A stretch of 64,000 bases of DNA from Certhia americana (taxonomy: Eukaryota; Chordata; Aves; Passeriformes; Certhiidae): the NCBI GenBank assembly GCA_018697195.1, contig JAGMWU010000027.1, forward strand, positions 13,643,075 through 13,707,074, read 5' to 3'. Made by a program: the position numbers and the translations under genes. The notes beneath the pieces are model-generated. The model saw only the letters and a program-made list of their open reading frames with translations. It did no database searches and had not been told where the DNA came from. This document shows positions 19,561 through 29,670 of this stretch, one piece after another (within the stretch, counting starts at the first letter, position 1; each line of letters opens with the position of its first letter).

Positions 19561-21323
19561 GTTAGCTTTGTTCCTTCATTTGCCTTTCCTACCTTTTCTC
19601 TGTAATATTGAACTAATACCATCAATTAGATTGTTTTGAAATTTACACAATATTTTATATGGGTAAACATGAAACAGATATACACAAGAAATTAATTTTG
19701 ACGTATGTGAAGAGTGAACAGTATAGGTCAGAAAGTTTAATGTAATAATTAATGTAATAATTAAAGCCTTCCTTTTAATTTCTTTACTCTCAACCTAATA
19801 CCCTTCATTCTTAGTAAACCACTCCTTTTCTTCTACACTATTACCCTTCATCTTACCATTAAATAGCTTACTCATACTTCTTCTTTACTTGCTCTTTCAT
19901 TCTTAATGAAACTTCTGTTACTTTCCCACTTATAAAAATTGTAGTTTAACACATTAAGTGCGAAAGTGAAACATATCTTCTATAAAAACACAAAATAAAA
20001 TTGTTTTAGATTGGTGAAAAATTAAACATCAAGTTAGACTTATTATAGCTTCAACCTCTATTCTACTGTCAAATTAAACTTATACTTTCTTACAATAAAA
20101 CATCAAATTAATTATACCTTCATACTTCCCCCATTTTTTTATTATTTAAATTTCTTTAGAGATTACTCTTTATTATTAGAACCATGAATATTGTCCTTCT
20201 GTGGGGCCCTTTGCAGAAAGGGCAATGGTCAGGGCATAAAGAGCATGTTTTGGAAAATTTATTGCTGAAAATAATTAAAATAGATGGGTTTCATGATTTA
20301 TGGAAATAAAATTTGCTTTAGTATCTTCTAAAATTTGATAAAATAGTGGGAGTTAGGACTATTTGTATCACATTAATTTTTTGTAACTAGCTGAGAACTA
20401 TTTACATTTATGTATATAGGAAAACGAATAGATAATGATTTGCAAAAATTAAGTTAACATTAACAAATTTAGTAATAGTACTGATACTTAATACAACTTC
20501 AGTTATTACAGAGATGTGGTACTGAAACTGAGCTTAAAATTTATTTCAGTTGAGATTAATAGGTCTGGAATATAACTGGGAGAGCAATGGAGGAAACGTA
20601 AAATTAAAATGACTAAAGCTTAAGCATTGTAGAGATTGTCTTAGAAAAGCTCAAAATTTATATTGTTAAGTTAAAATTAATAACAGTAGGTTGCTTTTTA
20701 AAGTAAAATATGGAATGAAAACAAAACTAAATTTGACATCTATAAAAATAATTTAGCTTCTTAATTTAGAAAACTCAGGCTTGAAACAACAAAAATAATT
20801 AACAAACATATTTTCAATATAATATAGAATTCACTTGAAACAATCTGAGTACAACTGAAAACGTGTTTACAAAGAAGGGAGAGTGTTAGGATTAGCACAG
20901 AATATTTTCACATTAATATTAATTTGTTGTTTTATGCAGGTCTGGTGGATTAGCTCTTTCTTTAGGGAAAGAAAGAAAATTAATTCCTTAAGTAAACTAT
21001 ATAACCTTTTGTTGGAATCGAATTTTAGAATTCTCTGCTTGTTCCATAATTTCTGCAACATAAAAAAAATCAGTTAAAAACCAACAAAGAATCTGATAAA
21101 CTTTTACTCTATTGAAAAATTAATCCATATAGACGTGGACTCTCTCCTAACACAGCAAACAAAAAGGGTAACTGGTGGAGAGTTTGGAAAGCTGCAAACA
21201 GATTTTGCCCTCGGGGTAAAATGAGACATGAGGTTCATGTCTCCTTTTAACCAATTGAATAGAGGCTTGAAACGCTGAGAATCTAGTTAATAGTTCATGC
21301 AGTGTGTTGAGAAAGGTCTGTAA
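19561..21323 (-). other. AT-rich interior of provirus D, no domain recognised
   Basis: About 1.8 kb of unusually AT-rich sequence with only short frames on both strands. Position implies it replaces protease, pol and most of env. TTAAATTT-type runs dominate. I see no catalytic motif. Confidence 0.5.
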
Positions 21324-21813
21324 TTAGCACTGACGGGGCAGCTGGCAACTCCCATCTGGTGTTTGCTGGCACAGAAGCAGGCAGGTTTTCAATGATGTGC
21401 TGCAGCTGTGAAATCTCGGGACCTCGCTGCCTCTGATCACAGGTGACAGGGATTCTTGGGTCATCACATGCTTCTGTCCTGCATTCAGCTTGGAGTTTCT
21501 TGAGTGACCACAAGCAGCCTGTTTCAATAGCTGTTTCTGGCCAGGTGAGGTCTTCTTCTCATGAGGAGAGGCATCAGTGAAGTCAGGTGGGGAGGAATAG
21601 CTGCCTGCCAGAAGCACCTGTACTGTGCTGGGCTTCAATTTATCTCTCGGTAACATGGGTGCTGCCATCTTGGACGCGGGCCCTTCCGGTTCACCGGCAG
21701 GTCTGGTTCCGACCCCCCCCCCCAGGATGCACCACGTGTTGCCAGCAGCGGCGGGAAATCCCGGGTCGGGGCAGCCAGCATGCTCGGGTCTTAACTGTGT
21801 GAACTGTGTAGTA
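21324..21813 (-). pseudogene. gag: Distal gag-like part of provirus D
   Basis: A proline-rich frame follows the matrix region, one frame off it. A G run of about 17 bases at 22020-22036 is a likely site of the frame change, or of a sequencing error. No major homology region or zinc knuckle is seen before the AT-rich interior begins. Confidence 0.4.
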
Positions 21814-22569
21814 CTATCGGCAGGAATGGGGAAGGGGGGGTCCCAACGGACTGTGGCATCGGCTGGAGAGGTTAGAGTACTCCCGGGAGTGGCTAGGGTT
21901 GTTAGAACAGCAATCCGACGACGTGTCACAGCCACACGCAATTACTACAGAGCCAGACTGCTTTATGTTAATAGAGGAAGGGGGAAGAGGAGAGAGCGAG
22001 GGAAGCAGTGGGATGGAGCGGGGGGGGGGGGGGGGGTCCGGGACAGCCTGCGCACTGCTGTCTCGGCTCCCAGTTGGAGGGTCTGGCACGGACGGACACG
22101 GAGTAGCGGGGTCACCAGCTAGGCTGCATTTCTCCCCGGGCCAGCTGCGGGCACAGGCAATTGCCACCTCTGCTTCATATCTGTCTGCTGGGGTTTTCAC
22201 AGGACAAGCAATGGCGGGAAGGGGTTTCTCGGCTTTCCCGGGCAGTTCCGAATCGGTTTTTTGCCGCTCCGCCGTGACTAAGGTCTCTGTTATTTCGGTT
22301 TGGACCACGTCAAAGGTGATTTTAAAGACTGGAATCAGTTTTTGAGCGGACCGGTCCCGATTTGCCACTAAGTAATAGATCTTCTTCCCGATCGAATCCC
22401 AAAAGTCCAATGTAAATATCGCGGTCTCTGTCGCATCAGAATTTTTTAAAATGAAGCGGGCAAGCTTTTTAAGTTCTTTTTTCTCAAATTTCATGTCCCG
22501 GTTGGCCAATTTTAACTTAGGAGTTTTATAAAAGTCTCTCTCTCCTACGGTTGACATCTTCACACCCAT
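21814..22569 (-). CDS. gag: gag N-terminal region of provirus D (matrix-like)
   Basis: An open frame of 251 codons starts MGVKMSTVGERDF about 235 bases after the PBS. The glycine after the initiator methionine fits N-myristoylation. Residues 25-110 are a compact charged domain (KKELKKLARFILKNS, then TLDFWDSIGKKIYYLV) as expected for matrix. From about residue 120 it becomes proline, alanine and serine rich with a run of prolines encoded by a long C/G homopolymer. The true gag probably shifts frame there. It is next to the 5-prime LTR in the element's own orientation. I cannot assign it to a named gag family. Confidence 0.6.
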   Translation of the reverse strand: MGVKMSTVGERDFYKTPKLKLANRDMKFEKKELKKLARFILKNSDATETAIFTLDFWDSIGKKIYYLVANRDRSAQKLIPVFKITFDVVQTEITETLVTAERQKTDSELPGKAEKPLPAIACPVKTPADRYEAEVAIACARSWPGEKCSLAGDPATPCPSVPDPPTGSRDSSAQAVPDPPPPPRSIPLLPSLSPLPPSSINIKQSGSVVIACGCDTSSDCCSNNPSHSREYSNLSSRCHSPLGPPLPHSCR

Positions 22570-22803
22570 TTTAGAAACTTAACTTTTAAAAAAGATAACT
22601 AAAATTAAGAAAAATGGGACAGATGTTGGCCCTTCTCCTACCTTCTCTCGAAGGCCCTCGATAAGGCTGTGTCCTCCTCACACCTTATCCGGCGAAGTCC
22701 TCACCGCTTCGCCCTCTGCCGGCACCAATCGAGAAGGGCAAGGTCCTACTACCCACTCCTGGAGGCAGGGTGGGTCCCTGAGCCGTCTCCTGAATGTCAG
22801 GAG

Positions 22804-22821
22804 TCCCTGTTCAGGGCACCA
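22804..22821 (-). promoter_or_regulatory. Primer-binding site, tRNA-Lys3-like
   Basis: On the minus strand TGGTGCCCTGAACAGGGA follows the LTR after two bases. It closely resembles the lysine-tRNA site TGGCGCCCGAACAGGGAC. Confidence 0.8.
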
Positions 22822-22823
22822 GG

Positions 22824-23282
22824 TGAAGCGTCCGATTCTAGCCCAGATGAGATAACCGGCGCTTCGTCTCAGGTCACCCACCTTTGGCGTCTTTGTGAGA
22901 GAGACACTCTGATTCGATCATCCAGAAACAGAACTTTTTACTAATGGGAAAATAACAAACTATAAGCTGTACACGGTACAAGGGAACGGACTGAAAAAGA
23001 GTGGGAAGGTCCAGGGTAACAGCAGTCTTAAGCACGAACACGGGGGAGGGGTTTAGGGAGGAGAAAGTGGGGATAGTCCAGTGGGGGAAGGCAATTAGGA
23101 ATATGGAAAATACTGCAGCAAAATACAACCAGTAACAACAACGAGAGCTGATAACTTTTTGGAAATGATTTCCATAAACCAAATGAGGTAATTGGGGGTG
23201 GGTGCCAGCTCACCCTGATTGAGAGCTGACCCATGGTTTGGAGTTAAGATTTCCACCCCTATCTGCAGGGCAGACCACTACA
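22824..23282 (-). repeat. 5-prime LTR of provirus D (459 bp)
   Basis: Same length and ends as 18867-19325, with few mismatches, so D is a comparatively recent insertion. Confidence 0.92.
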
Positions 23283-23978
23283 GAACAATCAGTTTAAAGC
23301 TTTTGAGACAGGAGGAGCAATGTCAAGGCAGCTTGTTAGAAGACATAAAGCATCCACAGAAAAAGCTAAAATGCACATCAGACTAAAACTATAGAACTCA
23401 AGGCAGTGCTTGAACATGTGGATATTGAGAAAAAAAGCACTTATTAAAAAAGGTGAAGAGAATTACAAGATGAGCCAAGAGGGACTACAGAGGTCAAAAC
23501 TGAAGCTAAGCAGGAGGTTGCAGAAAAGAACGAAGAATAGAAGCACTGAGATGTTCACTTACGGATTTAAAAGAGAAACTTGGTCTGGAGAAAGAATTAT
23601 TAAACCGAGCCATAAAGGAGGGCCAGGAAGAAACCCACCATTACAAAACAGCATTTGAAGACATGAAGAGTGAAAAAGAGGAACTTCTCTCAGTTCTTTG
23701 GAAAAGTTCAAATTTGGAACTAATTAAGTTGAAAAAGAAGGTAGAACATTTCAGTAAAGAAAACAAAAATCTTGTGGCAGAGCTGTGTATGCTGCCTGAG
23801 AAGGCTGAGATGAGTAAACCTGTGGTGTTGGGCAAAGAGCTTAAGGAAGAAAAGGAATTGGGAGAGGTTGGTTCAGCAAGTCATGCCCTTCAAAGGAATT
23901 TGGAAGGAAAAGTCACTGCTTTTCAACTATCAGAAACTGATTACTCAAAGAAAACTAAACTGAGAGAACCAACAGAAT
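23283..23978 (+). pseudogene. Captured coiled-coil (giantin-like) fragment 3
   Basis: Continues after provirus D. Up to about 23560 there are stops and frame changes. From there the reading is clean: LTDLKEKLGLEKELLNRAI, then a frame from 23663 with SEKEELLSVLWKSSNLELI and KKKVEHFSKENKNLVAEL. Strong heptad pattern, no viral similarity. Codon use and AT content match fragments 1 and 2 and differ from the neighbouring ERV sequence. Confidence 0.65.
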
Positions 23979-24270
23979 GTGAAATCCAGAAACAAATCAG
24001 TAGAAGAGCCACTAGCAAAACCTGCAAATCTAAATGATTCCAAATCCCAAGAGCAAAGAGCTGCAACTGAAGAGAAATCCAGAGAGCACCTCCAAAAGAA
24101 ATTACAGGCAGCTTTAGTATCGCCTGAAGAAGCCTTGAGAGAAAATAAATGTCTAATGGAACAGATTGGTCAGCTGATGTTGGAAAGAGAAGAACAAGAA
24201 CAAACTCAGATTAAACAACATCAAATGCTTAAAGCCAAATCAAAAAACCCAACAGCCTAGCTCTGGGATT
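23979..24270 (+). pseudogene. Captured coiled-coil fragment 4, best giantin match
   Basis: A 93-residue frame with SREHLQKKLQAALVSPEEAL followed by RENKCLMEQIGQL. From memory of the family, giantin (GOLGB1, the large Golgi-membrane tethering protein) has a very similar run of the type RKLQAALISRKEALKENK. That is a long enough match to favour a giantin-derived origin. Upstream residues (LNDSKSQEQRAATEEK) lie where giantin has a comparable linker. The frame ends at a stop at 24258. It is one frame off fragment 3, so at least one indel lies between. An alignment to bird GOLGB1 would settle identity. Confidence 0.5.
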
Positions 24271-24469
24271 AGTAGCATAGAAGCAGAAATATTGAGAGCT
24301 AAATAATCAGTACAATGTGTTTCTTTCTTAATAAAACCTATGTGTTGTATTTAAACATGTCTTTCTACCTATTAGTCCTACATGAAATATGTGAATATGT
24401 CATAATATCCATTTACCTAAACCTGTTCTTATAGAAATGCTGCAATTTTATAATTTAAAAAGAAACCAT
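24271..24469 (+). other. Non-coding piece after the coiled-coil sequence
   Basis: AT-rich, with an AATAAA signal (TTAATAAAACC, about 24330). The stretch TACAATGTGTTT...GTTGTATTT (24311-24352) recurs at 24792-24833, marking a duplication of the 3-prime end. Confidence 0.6.
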
Positions 24470-24785
24470 GAGTTGGAGGAAGATGGAAACAGTTATTGCT
24501 GAAAGCAGTCATGCCTCTGATAAAATGCAGTTGTGCCAATTACCAAAGAGTGGGAACAGTCTTGCCCTCACAACTATGGATGGATTGTATGAAAACGACT
24601 ACAGAACTGCACAAGGTCAAGCATTGAAAAGAACAAGATGAGAGAGAGAAGCAGCAAGCAGAAACATTATTTTAGCAGATAGAAGAACTGAAATTACAGA
24701 AGACAAAAGCAACAAAAACTGAAAAAGGAACAAGAGAATTTACTAAAGCAGCAGTGGGAGCTAGAGACAGAGCAGCCGTTCTATT
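24470..24785 (+). pseudogene. Captured coiled-coil fragment 5
   Basis: Short helical pieces in shifting frames: DEREKQQAETLF, QIEELKLQKTKAT and KLKKEQENLLKQQWELETEQ. The composition matches the preceding fragments, but several stops are present. It lies between the two copies of the TACAATGTGTTT segment, so it may belong to a duplicated or rearranged part of the captured sequence. Confidence 0.45.
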
Positions 24786-25068
24786 ATTCAATACAATGTG
24801 TTTATTTGCTGGTGAAACATATATGTTGTATTTGTGAATTGCAGCCATTAATCTTTGTCAATATTCCGTAGGCATAGGTATGAAAGTTAATTCCATAGGT
24901 ATGAGTACAAAAACTTTGACATTTGATGTAAGTTTGAGAAATTAATTAAGGTCAGTACACGGACACATTCCAGAGGTAGTAGAATCTGCATAAAAAGACA
25001 CTAGTACCATGTTTACTGTTTCTTCTGCAAGGGCCCTGTAGAAGGATAGTAGACATGGCATTTATTTC
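24786..25068 (+). other. 3-prime untranslated region of provirus C
   Basis: No frame. The end (GCAAGGGCCCTGTAGAAGGATAGTAGACATGGC, given here only by its outline) resembles the pre-PPT region of provirus E. Confidence 0.5.
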
Positions 25069-25089
25069 AAAAGAAAAAAAAGTGTGAAT
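25069..25089 (+). promoter_or_regulatory. Polypurine tract of provirus C
   Basis: AAAAGAAAAAAAAGTGTGAA directly precedes the LTR start TGTAGG. It is purine rich with two T interruptions. Confidence 0.7.
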
Positions 25090-25362
25090 TGTAGGCACAC
25101 AGTTTGCGGTGATTGGGAATGGGGCTGTGGTGATTGGGAATGGGGCTGTGGCCAAGCCTCATCCCTAATGGGCTACAGCTGTGTAAGTCAGGAAAAGAGT
25201 GTTAAAGGTAAAGAGACCTGGAATGCTGAGGGATATGAACCAATCACAGAAGGGTGAAGGGAGTCACACAGGTGTAATGCATGTAGATGAATAGTATAAA
25301 AGGTTGTTCAGAAGGACAAGCCGTTAGTGATGCTTGTGATGTCAGTTGTATGTTCTCCTTCA
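25090..25362 (+). repeat. 3-prime LTR of provirus C (273 bp)
   Basis: Matches 16057-16319 but carries a local duplication of GTGATTGGGAATGGGGCTGTG near its start, which explains the extra length. Confidence 0.9.
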
Positions 25363-25870
25363 GTTTACAATGGTGGAAACAGCCACTGGATGGATGGCGA
25401 TGTACCTTGTGTCTCACACCGCTGCCCAGAACACATCTTGGGCCTTGAAAAGAAATTTCTGTGGAAACATGGGACCCCAGAAAGAACTGAGTTGGATAAT
25501 GGGACTCATTTTAAAAACAGCCTTCTATTCCCTATTATGCATCAGCCTCTGGGAAAATTGAATGGTACAATGGATGGCTAAAACCCACAGCAGAGGCAAT
25601 GTGAGGTAGGAACTTTAAACATTGGAATCTGCATTTAGCAAAGGCCACCTGCTTAGTTAACACCCAAGGCTCTACCAATTGAGCTGACCCTGCCCAATCA
25701 AAACCTGCATGTATCTTAGAAGAGAATAAAGTCCCCATGGTGCATATAAGGAATGTGTTAGGGAAGACAGTTTGGATTAGTCCTGCCTCCAGCAAAGGCA
25801 AACCCATTCATGGAATTGCTTTTGCTCAAGGACCTGGGTGCACTTGATGAGTAATGCAGAGGGACAGGGA
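25363..25870 (+). pseudogene. pol: pol remnant of provirus B: integrase core end and C-terminus
   Basis: A class I integrase. TATGWMAMYLVSHTAAQNT is followed, one frame over, by HGTPERTELDNGTHFKNSLL, which holds the second catalytic aspartate. The third catalytic region is decayed. A C-terminal block with KTVWISPAS and GIAFAQGPGC follows. There are at least two frame changes and stops at about 25840. The zinc domain and first aspartate are missing, as is RNase H, so about 0.7 kb of pol was lost where provirus C sits. Confidence 0.8.
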
Positions 25871-26031
25871 AACACCATGTGTACCTCAGGAAGATTTGAT
25901 TTTTTTTGTAACAACAGTCTGTAATGTTGAATTGTATGATATTATTTGCCGAATGACACTGCCACTGTATGCCATAACTCCCATGGACAACGAGGATGGA
26001 CTGCTCCAGATACAGCAGTCATGAGCTCCTT
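25871..26031 (+). other. Short 3-prime end of provirus B
   Basis: Only about 160 bases between the integrase remnant and the LTR, so no env is present. No clear PPT remains. Confidence 0.6.
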
Positions 26032-26553
26032 GTTATAAATACGTACTATAAAGTTGGCTTTTTACAAATATTAAAATGAATGCTATATGTACAATGTTGG
26101 AAAACTTTGCTGCATTTCTGCTATTAATGTATATATTTCTTGGGCTATAGCATAATGTTAAAATGGTAGGGTGCTTTCTTGGTAAAGATAATCAGGAAAT
26201 TCTTCACATTCTTGGATTATCCTATCTGGATAAAGAAGAGGTGACAGAAACCAGAGCCCCAGGGAAGGAATTTATTGACCATCCTTTATCAGAGAGTGTT
26301 CCAGCCACAAGGAGAAATATTTACACGATGGAATGGGGGGTAGGTTGGGGAACTCAAAGGAATGTTTTTGAATAATGCATAAGGGTCTATGTATATGCAG
26401 CATGCTGGTGCATTTAAAGAAGTGTTTCTGAGATGGTAAGGTGTGCTCTTGACTGAATGCCAAGTACCCAGCCATATCACTTTTTGCTTTATTGTCTTGT
26501 CTTTTATTAAACTTTTTTACGTTTTACCAGGAAAGTGAACCTCGTTTTTCACA
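26032..26553 (+). repeat. 3-prime LTR of provirus B (522 bp)
   Basis: Starts TGTTATAAATACG and ends TTTTTCACA. Its order of short matches is the same as in the 5-prime LTR. Divergence is high. TCCT follows. Confidence 0.7.
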
Positions 26554-26824
26554 TCCTGATGCAGCTTGCAGCCATCTGACAGCACACCAACCCCCCTGCC
26601 CTGGAAGACATCTAGGACAGATAGAACCCACAGTCATGGACTAAATGAACTCAACAGACATCTTGGAGGGATGGCTGTTGACTATGTAAATGACACCCAT
26701 GCTTGTGTGTGTATAAATATATAAATATCTATCTATACATCTCTCTCTCTCTCCATATATAGAGAGAGTTGGAAGGTGTAGGACCTGGGCTTGATGTAGA
26801 TGGTAAAGAAAGAGGGGTGGGTAG
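26554..26824. other. No gene; microsatellite near 26706-26770
   Basis: Flanking DNA with TATAAATATATAAATATC and CTCTCTCTCTC/TATAGAGAGAG runs at 26706-26770. Nothing else recognised. Confidence 0.6.
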
Positions 26825-27282
26825 TGTCCCAGTTTTGGCCAGGACAGAGTCAATTTTTTCACACTAGCCATGAGGGGGGCAAACCCTGGAGCCATATGGA
26901 TGTGTCTAGGTTGTTATTCTATAGTCTTAAGTTATAACCAAGTGGGAATTAAGGAACTCTCCCTTGATAAGAGGGGCATGGCTTGGGGGTCAAGAAAAGC
27001 ATTGCTGGAGGGGGAAACTGTCTGCCATTGTTCATTATAGCCTGGGGTCCTTGGTGAGCATTTTGCATGTAAATCACTCTTGCTTTTGTACACTTTTGTT
27101 ATTAACATTGCTGCTGTTACTTTTTGTTTTCTTATCTCATTGCTGTTTCTAGTTTAATGTTCTTATCTCAACCCATGGTCTCTTCCTTTTGTGTCTCTCA
27201 TTGGAGGGAGGAGGGGAGTGGCTCATGGTTTTCTTTTTAGTGGGAGTACTAAATTGGGGAATACCATTCCTAAACCAGGACA
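26825..27282 (+). mobile_element. Solo LTR, TGTCCC...CCAGGACA type (458 bp)
   Basis: Starts TGTCCCAGTTTTGGCCAGG and ends CTAAACCAGGACA, the typical ends of avian ERVL-like LTRs. A long T-rich stretch lies at 27080-27170. No convincing target duplication is seen. Confidence 0.75.
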
Positions 27283-29664
27283 GAGGGGATGCCAGATATA
27301 GGGATGAGCCCATCCCAGCTTCATGGGTGCAGAGCAGACTACTGAGAGAGGGCCATATTTTTATAGCCAAGACTGAAAGAGGAAGGATCTGGGCTGCCTA
27401 ACAATCTGGCTAAAATGACAACTGCCCAACCTTGCAGTGCAGAAAGAGTGGGCAAGAGAGGATGTGGAGAGGATGAGGACTCTGTATGGTAAATAACATC
27501 ACCTCATCAAAGGGCTGTCCCTGAGCTCCAAAGAGACCTGTCCTTCAGCTGCTACTACCCTAGAAGGGTCTGTGATCTGTAGGGTCCCAGGAGCAAGCCT
27601 TCACACCATTGCTGGACACTGATTCCTCCTCCTCCATTCAGAATGACAGCAGAGGGGATGCTTGCCCATGATCCACCCTTCTCCCCCGGACACCTGTGTT
27701 GACTTCATCACTCTTAAGGAACCTACTGTATCTGACCAAGTCCACATGTGAGCTGGTCCCTCTGAGCTACTTGCAGAGCTGACAGGGAAAGGACATGGTT
27801 ATCCTCAGATAGGAATCATTTAGCCTTCTCTGGATCTCTACACTGAGATGTGACAATTCATGTTCCAATGTGTCCATGCCTCTCCTAGGGCAAGAAATTT
27901 AAGTGACTAGCCCACACAGAGGTCCTGCCTTTACTCACATGATCTCCACACTGAACTGTAATGTCTGACTTGAAAATACTTGTCAATGAGGAGGGGTTCC
28001 AATGCCTGCTAGGTGCTTAAATTCAGTGAGATCCCAGCATGGTCAGGAATCCCTGCACTTCTAAGCCTGTTTGGACAAAGTCAAGAATACGGTGGTGCTA
28101 AGAGGAACATGAGCAATTAGAGAGTCTGCCTTTCTCCTGAGGAGCTGCTGCCTTATTTTTCATCCAACAAGGAAGCTGGATGACAAGTATAGCCTGAAGA
28201 CAAACAAGTAATTTATTATAATTCCAAGCATATGATAAAAAGGGTCAAAAATCAGTAAGGAAACAGAAGGACATGAGCTGCAAGACAATTAAGATGCTAA
28301 ATCAAATTATATCAGTGCTGTCTTCCAAGTTTACCCTACACGACCAGTGAAGCCCAGCATTTGAAAAATGCCATCTAACACAAGACAAGGAGCAGCTGGC
28401 CAGCAAAGGCACAACCACATTTTTCAGAGGAGGTCAGGCCCATCCTGGAGGCACGAGTCAAACAAGCTGAAAGCCAAAAAATGCAAGATTGCAAGATTCC
28501 AGTTTACAAACCACTTGAGACATGTCCCAAAACTCTCTGATCATTTTCTAGCATCATTTATAGCATGTCCCCATGGCATGCAACCTCCTTTATCCTTTGT
28601 GAGCTACAGCAGCTTCACAGGGAGGAGGGGGAGTATTTTGTAGGACATGACTCCCTGGGTTGTTTTCTCTGATAAGTATAGACTTTGCCAAGGGCTTGCA
28701 GTCCAAGGACTCTATCTAGGACTGGGACATTTGACTGTGACACATCCAAGCATGAAAGTCTTTCCAAGCATTTGCCAAAGGGAGCAAAAGAAAAATGCAC
28801 TAACTCAGCCCTCCCTGTGATGTCTTCATGATGCCAAGATGGTTATGTGGTCTCCTTCAACAAACTAACTGAGATGAAAATGGAGAAGATGATGAAGACC
28901 AGCTCTGCATGTGAGCTGCACATCTCAAATGCAGCAGTTAACTGATCCTTCCTGGAGTGCAATAAAAAGATCTTATGAATGGGGAGTACTTATCTTCAAA
29001 AGATTATTTTCTTCCAAAGTCATTTTTTGGCAGCACTTAGGTGAATTACTGCCCAAATCCAGCTACAGATTTATCAGTAAGAAGAGATGAAAAGGTTACA
29101 GCTACCAAGCTGAGCCAAAGCAATGACCTCATGAGTGCCCAGCCATGAAGTTTTCAAAACAAAGCCTATTTAACAGTAAGAACAAGCACCTCAGAAGACC
29201 TTTGAAAAGATGGGGCAGGAGAAAGCTTCAAAATACCAGTTGTGGTGAAGGAGTTTACCCACTGCCAAAGCAGAGACAATTTGCCTGCCTGTGCATGTCC
29301 ACAAGATAGCAGCGTGCCATGGTGCAAGAGCATCTCTGAGGAGCAGATGAACCCATTCTCCAATTTCCAAACAAAAGAAGAGGATTTCAGGGGTAGTTGG
29401 TTTGGGATTTATTTTTTCGCCTTTTAATTGCCAAATAGTTATAGGCTTTCCTTGGAATATTTTGTTAAAATACTATTGCTAGATTCTAGCAGCAAAACTC
29501 ATGTATATATATTAGCATCCAGTTATCCAGAATATTCTGCTTAACCCATTAGAGGTGTCACTGCATCTCTCTGTAGAGATACACATATAGATCTGGATGT
29601 ACACTACAAATTAGTTGTAGATTCATGTCCTATTATACCTTATCATCAAAGGAACACAAATTTC
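27283..29664. other. Apparently single-copy DNA, no gene recognised
   Basis: 2.4 kb without recognisable repeats, LTR ends or credible coding frames; short frames of up to 91 codons have no family look. Together with 36486 onward it is the locus into which provirus F inserted. Confidence 0.55.
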
Positions 29665-29670
29665 CAAAGC

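Larger units (their letters stand above)
18867..23282 (-). mobile_element. Provirus D: antisense ERV with tRNA-Lys-type PBS
   Basis: A 4.4-kb two-LTR element on the minus strand. Both LTRs are 459 bp. A perfect GAACAA duplication (18861-18866 and 23283-23288) flanks it. PBS and PPT are in place. It has a gag start near the 5-prime LTR and a hydrophobic, possibly envelope-derived, tail near the 3-prime LTR. No RT, protease or integrase is recognised, so the middle was deleted or replaced. A solo LTR of the same family is at 40838-41298. Confidence 0.9.
16057..25362 (+). mobile_element. Provirus C: ERV carrying host-like coiled-coil sequence
   Basis: A two-LTR element (263 and 273 bp LTRs) with a tRNA-Trp-type PBS at 16322 and a PPT at 25069. 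Its inside is a matrix-like gag piece followed by about 2.5 kb of intronless coiled-coil coding sequence in the sense direction, instead of protease and pol. A solo LTR (17199-17810) and the antisense provirus D (18867-23282) are nested in the coiled-coil part. The flanks GCCTAT (left) and GTTTAC (right) do not match, and RNase H plus the first part of integrase of provirus B are missing at this site, so insertion was accompanied or followed by deletion or recombination. Confidence 0.8.
5066..26553 (+). mobile_element. Provirus B: class I ERV expanded by nested insertions
   Basis: A gammaretrovirus-like provirus whose own sequence totals about 6 kb. It consists of a 5-prime LTR, tRNA-Pro-type PBS, leader, gag, protease, RT, the end of integrase, and a 3-prime LTR. 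Its protease is interrupted by provirus E (8625-14823). The junction between RT and integrase holds provirus C (16057-25362). The outer ends carry TCCC (left) and TCCT (right), a plausible 4-bp duplication with one mutation. No env is seen. RNase H and the first part of integrase are absent. Confidence 0.85.

Noticed and set aside
28368..28643. 91-codon frame in apparently single-copy DNA
   Set aside because: No splice signals, homology or codon bias that would support an exon.
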